Position numbers and translations under genes: made by a program. A model generated the notes under the pieces. The model saw only the letters and a list, made by a program, of their open reading frames with translations. It was not told where the DNA came from and ran no database searches. A stretch of DNA of 64,000 nt from Nocardia niwae NBRC 108934 = DSM 45340 (GTDB lineage Bacteria > Actinomycetota > Actinomycetes > Mycobacteriales > Mycobacteriaceae), in the NCBI RefSeq assembly GCF_001613465.1, contig NZ_BDCK01000023.1, positions 1 through 64,000 on the forward strand, written 5' to 3'. Of this stretch, positions 26,012 to 33,657 are shown in pieces. Position 1 is the stretch's first letter. Each line of letters begins with the position of its first letter.

Positions 26012-26587
26012 ATGGGCAGGCCGCGCAACTTCGACGCCGACACGGTGGTGGAGCGGGCCATGGAGGCGTTCTGGACCCATGGGTACGCCAATACCTCTCC
26101 CGCGCAGTTGGCCGAGGCCACCGGGATCGGGAAAGGCAGCCTGTATCACGCTTTCGGCAGCAAGCGCGCGTTGTTCGACCGCGCTCTGGACCGCTACGAC
26201 CGCCTGGGGGTCGAGCTGGCCGACGACATCCTGACCCGCCCGGGCTCCACTCGCGATTGCGTGGCCGCCTTCCTGCGTGGCATGGTCGAGGCCGATCTCG
26301 CGCAGCCGGTTCGGCGCGGCTGCCTGGCGGTGAACACCGCCATGGAATTGGCGGGGCACGACGCGGAGATCACCCGGGCGGTGCGCACCATGCAGGACCA
26401 CGTGATCGCGGCGTTGGAAGCCCGCATCGACCAGGGGCGGCGCGACGGTGACGTACGGGCGGGCACCGACCCGCGGGAGGCGGCCGAATTCCTGATGAAC
26501 ACCATCGTCGGCCTGCGCGTGATGGCGAAGACCTACGACGCGCCCACGTTGCATCGCATCATCGACACCGCTCTGGCCGGCCTCTGA
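26012..26587 (+). CDS. TetR-family transcriptional regulator
   Basis: A 191-residue protein opening MGRPRNFDADTVVERAMEAF. The helix-turn-helix is NTSPAQLAEATGIGKGSLYH, and the FGSKRALFDRAL segment confirms TetR type. Its C-terminal domain is of the common TetR_C type with LAVNTAMELAGHD. The SDR gene is 74 bp downstream in the same direction behind a repeat of the same TTGACCT element, so the regulator probably controls itself and the SDR. Confidence 0.88.
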   Translation: MGRPRNFDADTVVERAMEAFWTHGYANTSPAQLAEATGIGKGSLYHAFGSKRALFDRALDRYDRLGVELADDILTRPGSTRDCVAAFLRGMVEADLAQPVRRGCLAVNTAMELAGHDAEITRAVRTMQDHVIAALEARIDQGRRDGDVRAGTDPREAAEFLMNTIVGLRVMAKTYDAPTLHRIIDTALAGL

Positions 26588-26628
26588 ATTCCGATGTCCC
26601 GCCACCGTCGCGCTTGCTGCCCGAATTT

Positions 26629-26644
26629 TTGACCTGTAGTTCAA
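26629..26644. promoter_or_regulatory. Candidate TetR operator copy 2
   Basis: TTGACCTGTAGTTCAA, with inverted ends TTGA and TCAA, precedes the SDR by 17 bp. It shares the TTGACCTnTAGnT core with copy 1. Confidence 0.4.
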
Positions 26645-26661
26645 GAAAGAGAGGATCAACC

Positions 26662-27450
26662 ATGGATCTCGAACTGTCCGGCAAGACCGCCGTCGTCACC
26701 GGCGCCGGTCGCGGCATCGGCCTGGCCGTCGCCGAAGCATTGACCGCCGAGGGCGTCCGGGTGGTGGGCGCCGCGCGCACCATCACACCCGAACTCGAAA
26801 AGGCGAGTGTCGCAGCCGTTCCCGTCGATCTCGCCACATCGGCGGGGGCGTCCCGGCTGATCGGCGCGGCGCTCGGCGAATTGGGCGGCATCGACATCCT
26901 GATCAACAACGTCGGCGCCGTGAACGCGGCCAGCCTCGATCTCGGTGGCTTCCTCGATGTCGAGGACGAGCAGTGGCGAGAGCTGTTCGATCTGAACTTG
27001 TTCAGCGCGATCTGGGTCACCCGCGCGGCCCTGCCCAGCCTGCTCGAGCGGCGCGGCTCGATCGTCACCATTTCGTCGATCAACAAGCATCTCCCGGCCG
27101 CGGGGCCGGTCGGTTACAGCGAGGCCAAGGCCGCGCTGACCGCGCTCACCAAGCGGCTCAGCGAGGAATACGGTCCGCACGGGGTGCGGTTCAACACCGT
27201 CTCTCCCGGTGTGGTCGGCACGCCGCTGTGGCGTGGACCACACGGCGTCGGCGCCAAGTTTGCTGCAGTGCAGGGGATTTCGCAGGAAGAACTGCTCGCG
27301 GCGGTGCCAGGGCAGTTCGGTATCGCCTCCGGCCGGATCAGCGAACCGGAGGAGGTCGCAGCCCTTGTCGCCTTCCTCGCGTCGCCGAAGGCCGCCAATA
27401 TCGTCGGTGCGGACTACGTCATCGACGGCGGCACTGTGAAGATCGCCTGA
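26662..27450 (+). CDS. Short-chain dehydrogenase/reductase
   Basis: A 262-residue classical SDR with TGAGRGIGLAVAEAL near residue 13, the NNVG version of the NNAG motif, the catalytic Ser in IVTISSINKH and the YSEAK Tyr-Lys pair. The C-terminus ends with GADYVIDGGTVKIA, the conserved SDR tail. GAGAGGATC precedes the ATG at 26662. The upstream TetR and the shared operator core suggest substrate-inducible expression. The substrate is not known. Confidence 0.87.
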   Translation: MDLELSGKTAVVTGAGRGIGLAVAEALTAEGVRVVGAARTITPELEKASVAAVPVDLATSAGASRLIGAALGELGGIDILINNVGAVNAASLDLGGFLDVEDEQWRELFDLNLFSAIWVTRAALPSLLERRGSIVTISSINKHLPAAGPVGYSEAKAALTALTKRLSEEYGPHGVRFNTVSPGVVGTPLWRGPHGVGAKFAAVQGISQEELLAAVPGQFGIASGRISEPEEVAALVAFLASPKAANIVGADYVIDGGTVKIA

Positions 27451-27558
27451 CATCGGTCGAGGCGGGGGCGGCAGGACCCGAGCGTGATCGGCGTCTGTCG
27501 CCTCTGGGGGGCGCGTGGGTAGGGTGGCTGACCAGGCGGCGCGGATAGGAGCGGACTG

Positions 27559-28398
27559 GTGCGTGTCCATCATCTGGATGCCGGGGGAACTCGTCCTTTC
27601 GGCGGCCGTTTGTTCGACGGCCGACCGGGGTTCCTGCGCAGGGCCGCAGGCGCGTGTCACTGCTTGCTGATCGAACACTCGGCCGGATTGGTCCTGATCG
27701 ACACGGGCTACGGCGAACAGGCGCTGACCCGGCCGGATGCCTGGGTCGGGCGGCAACTCATCCGGCAATCGCACCCGGTCCTCGACCGGCCGATCGCCCA
27801 GCAGGTCGAGGCGCTGGGCTTCGCCCGCGGGGACGTCCGGGACATCATCGTGACGCACCTCGATCTCGATCACGCGGGCGGCCTCGCGGATTTTCCCTCG
27901 GCCACCGTGCACGTCCACCGAGCGGAGCTGGAAGCCGTCGAAGGCCCCTACGGTCGCCGCGAGGAATTCCGCTATCGCCGAATACAATTCGAGCACGAGC
28001 CCAAGTGGACGGTCTACGACGACTCCGACAGCGGTGCCGAGCGCTGGTTCGGCTTCCAGGCGGTGCGCGAACTGCGTGGCCTGCCACCGGGGATACTCCT
28101 CGTTCCGCTGACCGGGCATACCCGCGGTCATGCCGGTGTCGCCGTCGACACGGGAAACGGCTGGCTGTTGCACGCCGGTGACGCCTACACCTACCACGGT
28201 CAAATGCGCGCCGAGCCGTCTATGCCGTTGGGCCCGCGGATTTTCCAGTGGTACGTGGATACTCGGCGGCAGTCCCGGATCGAGAATCAGCGGCGACTGC
28301 GGGAACTCGTCCGCGACCACGGCGACACGGTGACCGTGTTCTCCGCGCATTGCGCGACCGAGTTCGAGCGACTGAGCGCCGGACGCCGGAACGCCTGA
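27559..28398 (+). CDS. Metallo-beta-lactamase-fold hydrolase
   Basis: A 279-residue protein with THLDLDHAGGLADF, the HxxxDH variant of the metal-binding HxHxDH motif in which the second His is Asp. It also has LLIEHSAGLVLIDTG before it, TGHTRGHAGV and LLHAGDAY after. It is expected to be a cytoplasmic dinuclear-metal hydrolase of the quorum-quenching-like/AHL-lactonase-type family; the substrate is unknown. A GTG at 27559 follows AGGAGCG. It is convergent with the amidohydrolase gene. Confidence 0.85.
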   Translation: MRVHHLDAGGTRPFGGRLFDGRPGFLRRAAGACHCLLIEHSAGLVLIDTGYGEQALTRPDAWVGRQLIRQSHPVLDRPIAQQVEALGFARGDVRDIIVTHLDLDHAGGLADFPSATVHVHRAELEAVEGPYGRREEFRYRRIQFEHEPKWTVYDDSDSGAERWFGFQAVRELRGLPPGILLVPLTGHTRGHAGVAVDTGNGWLLHAGDAYTYHGQMRAEPSMPLGPRIFQWYVDTRRQSRIENQRRLRELVRDHGDTVTVFSAHCATEFERLSAGRRNA

Positions 28399-28434
28399 TC
28401 CACGCCGAGAAGCGGACGATCCGGCGCACCGGGC

Positions 28435-29466
28435 TCAGCGGCGGGCGACTGCCCGGGCCACGCCGCGGAACAACCTGCGCCGCAGTTTCGCCCGTGCCCT
28501 GCTGAGCAGCGGTGGTTCCGGGGCGGGTGCGAGGTCACCGAACTTCGAGAAGAGGGCAATGGCGTTGTCGCGCTCAATGTTTCGCCGTGTGGCGTCGTCG
28601 CATCCGGGAAAGGTATCGAGTCCGGCATTGAAATAGTGGACCGCGGGGTCGGGGGCGAACGGCCAGTCGCTGCCGTAGAGCACGTGCCCAGGGTCGGCGA
28701 ACGCGAGCAGGCTCGGCAACGCCGCGGCGCCGGCCGACAACGCGGTGTCGAAATAGAACCCGGCGAAGTCGTCGAGGATGTCCAACGGGCTGCGCCCGGT
28801 GTCGTTGACGATGGCAAGCGCCATGCGGTGCGCGGCATACGGGACGAACCCACCGGCGTGACTCAGGATGAAACGGATGTTGGGATACCGGCGCCGGATG
28901 CCGTTGCGCACGAGCAGGAAGGCGGCCCGGGTGGTGTCGAGCAGGAAATCCGCCGCGAACGGAGGAACGCCCGGCACGGCGGGCGCGGGCAGGTCGGCCG
29001 GATGGACGAACGCGACGGCCGCTCTCCGGTCCAGAACGCGGAAGAGGTCGTCCTGCCCTTCCTCGCCCAGATAGGTCCCCGCCGCGTTGCCCAGCAGCAC
29101 GACGCCGTCGGCGTCCAGCTGGTCGAGGGCTCGCTCGGCCTCGGCGGCGGCCGCGGCGACGTCGGGCATCGCGAGGGTGGCGAAGAACCCGAATCGGCCG
29201 GGTCCGGCGTGCGCCAGTTCGGCGGTGTAGTCGTTGAGCGAGCGGGCGAGTCCGGCCGCCTCTGCCGGATCGGCCAGGAAGGTGGTGCCGGGAGTCGACA
29301 CCGACAGCACCGCCGAAGCGATCCCGGCCCGCGTCATCAACGCACGTGCCCCGTCGGCGCTCCACTCGGGCAGCGCACGTCCGCCGGGGGCGGTGACGCC
29401 GTGCGCCCGCAGCGCCTCGGCGTAGTCCGGGGGAATCAGGTGCTGATGTACGTCGATGCGGTTCAT
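28435..29466 (-). CDS. Amidohydrolase-2 family (ACMSD-like) metal-dependent hydrolase
   Basis: A 343-residue TIM-barrel amidohydrolase. It starts MNRIDVHQHLIPPDYAEALR with the HxH metal ligands, carries FILSHAGGFVPYAAHRM and ends its core at VLYGSDWPFAPDPAV with the final Asp ligand. Relatives include ACMSD and decarboxylating enzymes of aromatic catabolism. AAAGGAC lies before the ATG at 29466. Its promoter region contains two TGATG-N4-CATCA palindromes, and a decayed ring-cleavage-product hydrolase lies across that region, hinting at a lost aromatic degradation locus. Confidence 0.87.
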   Translation of the reverse strand: MNRIDVHQHLIPPDYAEALRAHGVTAPGGRALPEWSADGARALMTRAGIASAVLSVSTPGTTFLADPAEAAGLARSLNDYTAELAHAGPGRFGFFATLAMPDVAAAAAEAERALDQLDADGVVLLGNAAGTYLGEEGQDDLFRVLDRRAAVAFVHPADLPAPAVPGVPPFAADFLLDTTRAAFLLVRNGIRRRYPNIRFILSHAGGFVPYAAHRMALAIVNDTGRSPLDILDDFAGFYFDTALSAGAAALPSLLAFADPGHVLYGSDWPFAPDPAVHYFNAGLDTFPGCDDATRRNIERDNAIALFSKFGDLAPAPEPPLLSRARAKLRRRLFRGVARAVARR

Positions 29467-29550
29467 TGGGCCGTCCTTTCTCCGGACGCGCCGGGTTCGA
29501 AGAGGGCGGAACCCCACTCTGGCGCACCCGGGACGTAACGCAATCAAATC

Positions 29551-29564
29551 TGATGGTGTCATCA
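29551..29564. promoter_or_regulatory. Palindromic operator copy 1 (TGATG-N4-CATCA)
   Basis: TGATG and CATCA are perfect arms around GTGT, 85 bp upstream of the amidohydrolase start and close to its AT-rich promoter. Confidence 0.55.
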
Positions 29565-29593
29565 TTATTATCGTTTGGAGGTTTTTAGCATAA

Positions 29594-29609
29594 CTGATGA
29601 TTACATCAG
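29594..29609. promoter_or_regulatory. Palindromic operator copy 2 (CTGATG-N4-CATCAG)
   Basis: CTGATG and CATCAG flank ATTA, a perfect 16-bp palindrome 44 bp centre-to-centre (about four helical turns) from copy 1. A regulator of GntR or similar type is likely but none is encoded adjacent. Confidence 0.55.
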
Positions 29610-29626
29610 ATCGGTGACCCGGGGGA

Positions 29627-29799
29627 ATGGTGGTGGCAATCGACAACGCCGCCGAGACGGGGCGGATGGTCCGGTCGGCGCGCGGGACATCTTCTACAGC
29701 GAGGCCGATACGCGGGATGCCGTGGTGCTCTTGCACGAAGGCGGGCCAGGGGTCGGCGACATGTCGAACTACTCCCGCGATGTCGCAGGAATCGGCGGT
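29627..29799 (+). pseudogene. Remnant of a BphD/HsaD-like meta-cleavage hydrolase
   Basis: Starting at ATG 29627 with MVVAIDNAAETGRMV, a frame change leads into VGARDIFYSEADTRDAVVLL, then HEGGPGVGDMSNYSRDV. This matches the first 50 residues of MhpC/BphD-type C-C hydrolases of aromatic-ring degradation, in which the HGGGPG oxyanion motif is here HEGGPG. No catalytic Ser-Asp-His part follows. Confidence 0.5.
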
Positions 29800-30490
29800 C
29801 CCGCGCGGTCTCGACGCCGCCTTCGTCACCGTGTTTGCACCGGGCTGACGCCCGCGGGGCAAGCCGGGGCGACGGACGTGACGACGCCATCGATGTCGAA
29901 GACCACACCGGCACGCTGGCCCGATGGTTCGCCCGGGCGGAAGTGCGCTCCGGCGGCGTGCTCCTCGATCGACGAATTCCGGCTCTGGTTGGGCACTTTC
30001 GCTCATGCCGCAGGGCTGCCGCTCGATCAGTGATCGCCGACGCCGGGGCCACCCGGCAGGCGAGACGCGATGACCACCGGCGTGACGGGTAACCGGTCGC
30101 GCCGAACGCTTCACGACTGCGGCTGCGGAGGAAGCGCACTGCCGGGTCGCCTCTGGTGTCCGGTTGCCGAGCACCTGCCGAGAGGTCCTGCCCGCGAGCC
30201 GTGACAACGTCGTCACGGCGGCGTGCCGCACTCCGCGCCGAGTGGTGACCAACCCGTCCGAGGCCGGGCGGCAGGTGCTGCGAATCGAGGTATGAAGCAA
30301 ATGTAGCTATCTGCTGGCGTATTGACCCGAGTAGTGCGCTACCTGATCAGGGCTCTAGTCGGTGCGCGTGAGGGCAGGTGATTGCGCAGGTGGGGAGCCT
30401 ATGTCTTCTGCTCGAAAGGCGTGACGGGGGCCGAGTTCTTCCGGCGGTCAGGCGGCATGTCGCCGCCGCCGGTTTGCTGAGATGTCCGGT
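29800..30490. other. Gene-free stretch with decayed coding traces
   Basis: About 690 bp. A minus-strand run near 29880-29925 reads AGVVFDIDGVVTSVA, reminiscent of a HAD phosphatase start, but nothing supports a gene around it. The rest lacks promoter or RNA signals. It is probably scar DNA left by the lost catabolic genes. Confidence 0.35.
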
Positions 30491-30510
30491 TACGAGAACA
30501 GGTTCTCGTA
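30491..30510. promoter_or_regulatory. Perfect 20-bp palindrome upstream of CMAS-type gene
   Basis: TACGAGAAC and GTTCTCGTA are perfect 9-bp arms around AG. The AACnnGTT core is the kind bound by TetR regulators of lipid and sterol catabolism (KstR-like), but the outer bases differ from KstR consensus. It lies 196 bp before the methyltransferase start. Confidence 0.5.
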
Positions 30511-30705
30511 TGTCGAGGTAGCGTGAAGGGGTGCCGGTCGAGGGCCGGGCACGGCGGTGACGCTGTCGCCGACGTGGGCGTCCTCGTCGGCAGCGTGTGT
30601 GGTCGGTGCTTCTGCGGACATCGTGGTCGCGTCCGGCTGGGAGCCGCCGTGACCCGGCGGCTCCCGCTGAACAGCAGTGCTGGTTTGCGAGAAAGTTCCG
30701 CCATC

Positions 30706-31617
30706 ATGAGTGTTCAAGCTCCCTTCTACCGCGAGGTTCTCTCCCGGGAAGAGCTGCCGGACGAGTTCTTCGGACTGTTCCTCGACCCCACCCGGACCTA
30801 CAGTTGCGCCCTGTGGACCCGCCCCGACGACACCCTGGAAAAAGCCCAGGTGGCGAAGATCGACCTCGCCTTGGCCAAATGCGATCTGCAGCCGGGGATG
30901 ACTTTGCTGGACGTGGGTTGCGGCTGGGGGGCGACCATGCTGCGCGCCATGGACACCTACGGGGTGAACACGATCGGGTTGACTCGCAGCCGTAATCAGT
31001 ACCGGTACGTGCGGGACATGCTCGTCGACCGGCTGATCCGTGGCCGCCCCTACGGTGGCGTGCGCGTGCAGGGCTGGGAAGATTTCGACCGCCGCGCCGA
31101 CCGGATCGTGTGCATCGGAGCGCTGGAACACCTGCCGGTGGACCGCTACGGGGAGTTCTTCGATTTCGCCTACCGGATCATGCCCGCGGACGGGGTGCTG
31201 CTGCTGCAGACCGTGGTCAGCCACAGCCGTGACCATCTGCGGGCACACGGAGGCCGGATCACCAGCGACGACTTCGCCTTCTTGCGATTTTTGCGCGAGA
31301 CCATCTTCCCCGGCGGCCAGCTCCCGCTACCGACCGGCCACCATCCCAAAGGAATCATCGAATACGCCGAGGACGCCGGATTCACCGTCGCCGACGTCCA
31401 GGCGCTGGGTCCGCATTACACCACCACGCTGGACCGCTGGGCCGACGCCCTGCGCGAACACCGGGATCAGGCGGTCCAGCTCGCCGGACCGGGCACTTAC
31501 GACGCTTACCTGCGGTATCTGACCGGGTCCGCCGAGTACTTCCGCCGCGGGCACACCGACGTCATGCAGTTCACCTGCCTCAAACCCGATGCGCGGCACC
31601 GATCCGCGCTGGTTTGA
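30706..31617 (+). CDS. Cyclopropane/mycolic acid synthase-type SAM methyltransferase
   Basis: A 303-residue member of the CmaA/PcaA-like family. It has EFFGLFLDPTRTYSCALW near residues 20-37, the SAM motif LLDVGCGWGATMLRAM near 67-82, QGWEDFD and the active-site segment CIGALEHLPVDRYGEFFDF. Such enzymes act on lipid acyl chains of membrane phospholipids or mycolates, adding cyclopropane or methyl groups. The ATG at 30706 is used although the ribosome-binding site is weak. It is convergent with alkB. This gene supports a mycolate-bearing host. Confidence 0.85.
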   Translation: MSVQAPFYREVLSREELPDEFFGLFLDPTRTYSCALWTRPDDTLEKAQVAKIDLALAKCDLQPGMTLLDVGCGWGATMLRAMDTYGVNTIGLTRSRNQYRYVRDMLVDRLIRGRPYGGVRVQGWEDFDRRADRIVCIGALEHLPVDRYGEFFDFAYRIMPADGVLLLQTVVSHSRDHLRAHGGRITSDDFAFLRFLRETIFPGGQLPLPTGHHPKGIIEYAEDAGFTVADVQALGPHYTTTLDRWADALREHRDQAVQLAGPGTYDAYLRYLTGSAEYFRRGHTDVMQFTCLKPDARHRSALV

Positions 31618-31662
31618 GTCCGTGGCCCGGAAGCTCGTGGAGGGCGGCCGCGCGTAGCCGCG

Positions 31663-32913
31663 TCACCGATTCGCGCCGGTCGGGAACCAGTCCTCGTCGG
31701 CGTCGGTGGACGGGCTGTTGCTCTGGGCGCGAGGGTTCGTCTCCGTCGGCGCCTCCGCACGCGAACGGCGGATCGGCAGGACGAGCTTGCGTCTGCGCGG
31801 CTTGGTGTTGACCAGCGTGAGGTCGCCGTTGTAGTGGGCCAGGACGCGGTGGTCCATGACCGCGCGCCACAGCGGCGGGATCGCGGCGAGCACGACCATA
31901 GTGGCGTAGCCCGCGGGCAGTTGGGGCGCCACTTCGCAGCTGCGCAGGGTCTGATAGCGGCGGCCGGGGTTGGCGTGGTGGTCGCTGTGGCGCTGCAGGT
32001 GGAACAGGAAGATGTTCGTGACCAAGCGGTCGCTGTTCCAGCTGTCGCGCGGCGAGCAGCGGGTGTAGCGGCCGTCCGGGCGCCGGGTGCGCAGCAGTCC
32101 GTAGTGCTCCACGTAGTTCACGGTTTCCAGCAGACCCGCGCCGATGAGTGCCTGAATGGCGAGGTAAGGCGTGATGACGGGGCCGAAAACCACGATCAAG
32201 CCGGTGAACAGCGCCGCGCTCATCGCCCAGGCTTGCAGCAGATGGTTGGCGGGGCTGAGCCAGCGTTTGCCGTTGCGCGCCAGCCGCTGGCGTTCCAGGG
32301 CGAGGGCGGAGCGGAATCCGCCGGTCATCGTGCGCGGCAGGAACTGCCACAGCGACTCGCCGTAGCGGGCGCTGGCGGGGTCCTCGGGTGTGGCCACGCG
32401 AACGTGATGGCCGCGGTTGTGCTCGACGAAGAAGTGCCCGTACCCGGACTGCGCGAGCGCGATCTTGGCCAGCCACCGTTCGAGACGTTCGGAGCGGTGA
32501 CCGAGTTCGTGCGCGGCGTTGATGCCGATCCCCGAGACGAAGCCGAGGGTGACGGCCAAACCGAGCTTGTCGGCCAGACTCAGCTCATGGCTGGCCCACA
32601 AGTAGCCGGCGATGAGCAGACCGATGAATTGCAGCGGCAGGAAGAGGAAGGTGCACCACCGGTAGTACCGGTCGTTGGACAACGCCTCGTAGTCTTCATC
32701 GCGAGGGTTGCTGCCATCGTCGCCGATGACCCAGTCCAGTAGTGGGATGATCACCAGAACGATGATGGGGCCGATCCACCAGAACACCTCCAGCCCGGTG
32801 TGCACCACCAGCTGAGAGGGGAGAAGGGCGCACCCCGGGGCGATCAAACCCAGAACCCACAGATAACGCTTCGGGTCGCGTGCTCGCGTGTGCTCGAAGA
32901 TCGTCATAGTCAT
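31663..32913 (-). CDS. alkB: Alkane 1-monooxygenase (AlkB)
   Basis: A 416-residue integral-membrane di-iron hydroxylase. The three His boxes are intact: HELGHR at residues 135-140, EHNRGHH at 164-170 and LQRHSDHH at 306-313, along with the NYVEHYGL signature at 266-273. Several hydrophobic segments surround them. It hydroxylates medium-chain alkanes at the terminal carbon, needing rubredoxin and its reductase, neither of which is next door. The C-terminus is extended and charged. ATG 32913 is chosen, with 32907 possible. Confidence 0.93.
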   Translation of the reverse strand: MTMTIFEHTRARDPKRYLWVLGLIAPGCALLPSQLVVHTGLEVFWWIGPIIVLVIIPLLDWVIGDDGSNPRDEDYEALSNDRYYRWCTFLFLPLQFIGLLIAGYLWASHELSLADKLGLAVTLGFVSGIGINAAHELGHRSERLERWLAKIALAQSGYGHFFVEHNRGHHVRVATPEDPASARYGESLWQFLPRTMTGGFRSALALERQRLARNGKRWLSPANHLLQAWAMSAALFTGLIVVFGPVITPYLAIQALIGAGLLETVNYVEHYGLLRTRRPDGRYTRCSPRDSWNSDRLVTNIFLFHLQRHSDHHANPGRRYQTLRSCEVAPQLPAGYATMVVLAAIPPLWRAVMDHRVLAHYNGDLTLVNTKPRRRKLVLPIRRSRAEAPTETNPRAQSNSPSTDADEDWFPTGANR

Positions 32914-32942
32914 CTCGCCGATCCGTGAGGACGACACTCAAC

Positions 32943-33027
32943 CGACAGTTCCGATTGCGGACAACGCTTACACCATGAGCAAGACTTCAGAATAGCTAGA
33001 AGTTTGCTGAATGGTGGCGAACTGTCG
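32943..33027. promoter_or_regulatory. Inverted repeat bracketing the alkB promoter region
   Basis: CGACAGTTC (32943-32951) and GAACTGTCG (33019-33027) are perfect 9-bp inverted arms enclosing 67 bp of relatively AT-rich DNA directly upstream of alkB. It could be a paired operator for a looping or twin-bound regulator. Confidence 0.4.
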
Positions 33028-33508
33028 AACCCGCCGTCTGAGCGGGCGGTGCGCGTCTGCGAGCCGGGCGTCGAAGATCGGTCGGAGGGGGTCTTCTCGG
33101 GAAAGCTCCGGTACGGGTGGCGTGTCCAGCCGGGCCTCGTTCGGCCGTCTCCGGCATCCGCGATCGCCTCGGCCATGGAGATCTCGACCGCATGACCGAT
33201 GTTTCGGCAGCGAGGGATCGACCTCCTGTCGTCCGGCAGGCGGCGCTGCCACGTCGAGGGGGAGTGGATCCGGGCCGGATCTCCGAGTATCACCGCTGTG
33301 CGCACCTGAGCGGCTCAGGCCGGTGGGGATGAGCCAACTCCGACATTCGAACCTTTCTGTACCGAAATCGACCTAGCTGACGAACGGCGGAACAGGCAAA
33401 GCAGCCAACTCACCGCGAATCACCCGCCGACTTGGTCGGCGGGTATTGCAAACGATTGCGGGTGAAGCATCCTGCCGGCCTCGGGGTCTGTGCATTCCGG
33501 GCAGGCAA
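33028..33508. other. Gene-free stretch with a short hairpin
   Basis: About 480 bp without a supported gene. It contains a perfect 10-bp hairpin, ACCCGCCGAC (33422-33431) with GTCGGCGGGT (33435-33444), that may act as a terminator for transcripts entering from either side. Confidence 0.4.
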
Positions 33509-33548
33509 GTCGGCCGCGGCTCGGTCGTGGGACCGAACCGCGGCCGAC
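33509..33548. terminator. Long hairpin downstream of the secreted lipase
   Basis: An 18-bp stem with one mismatch and a GTGG loop (arms 33509-33526 and 33531-33548, starting GTCGGCCGCGG). It lies 110 bp after the lipase stop on the minus strand. There is no U-run, typical of actinomycete terminators. Confidence 0.55.
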
Positions 33549-33657
33549 CACTGTGCGAGGAGATCACGGCGCTATGGGCAGAACCCCTGCGCGAAGCGCT
33601 GCGCCGAGACTCCAATCGAGATACCGACGGTATCCGACCGCTCGGTGTTTCCGCAAA

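Noticed and set aside
26656..28350. Long minus-strand frame across the SDR and metallo-hydrolase genes
   Set aside because: Both sense genes have full catalytic motifs. The antisense frame has none and no ribosome-binding site.
29880..29925. HAD-phosphatase-like string AGVVFDIDGVVTSVA on the minus strand
   Set aside because: Only about 15 residues match and no further HAD motifs or start are visible; it may be chance or a tiny relic.
29467..30300. Long N-terminal extension of the amidohydrolase frame
   Set aside because: The normal family start MNRIDVHQH follows a good ribosome-binding site at 29466. Upstream lies the promoter with twin palindromes and no homology.
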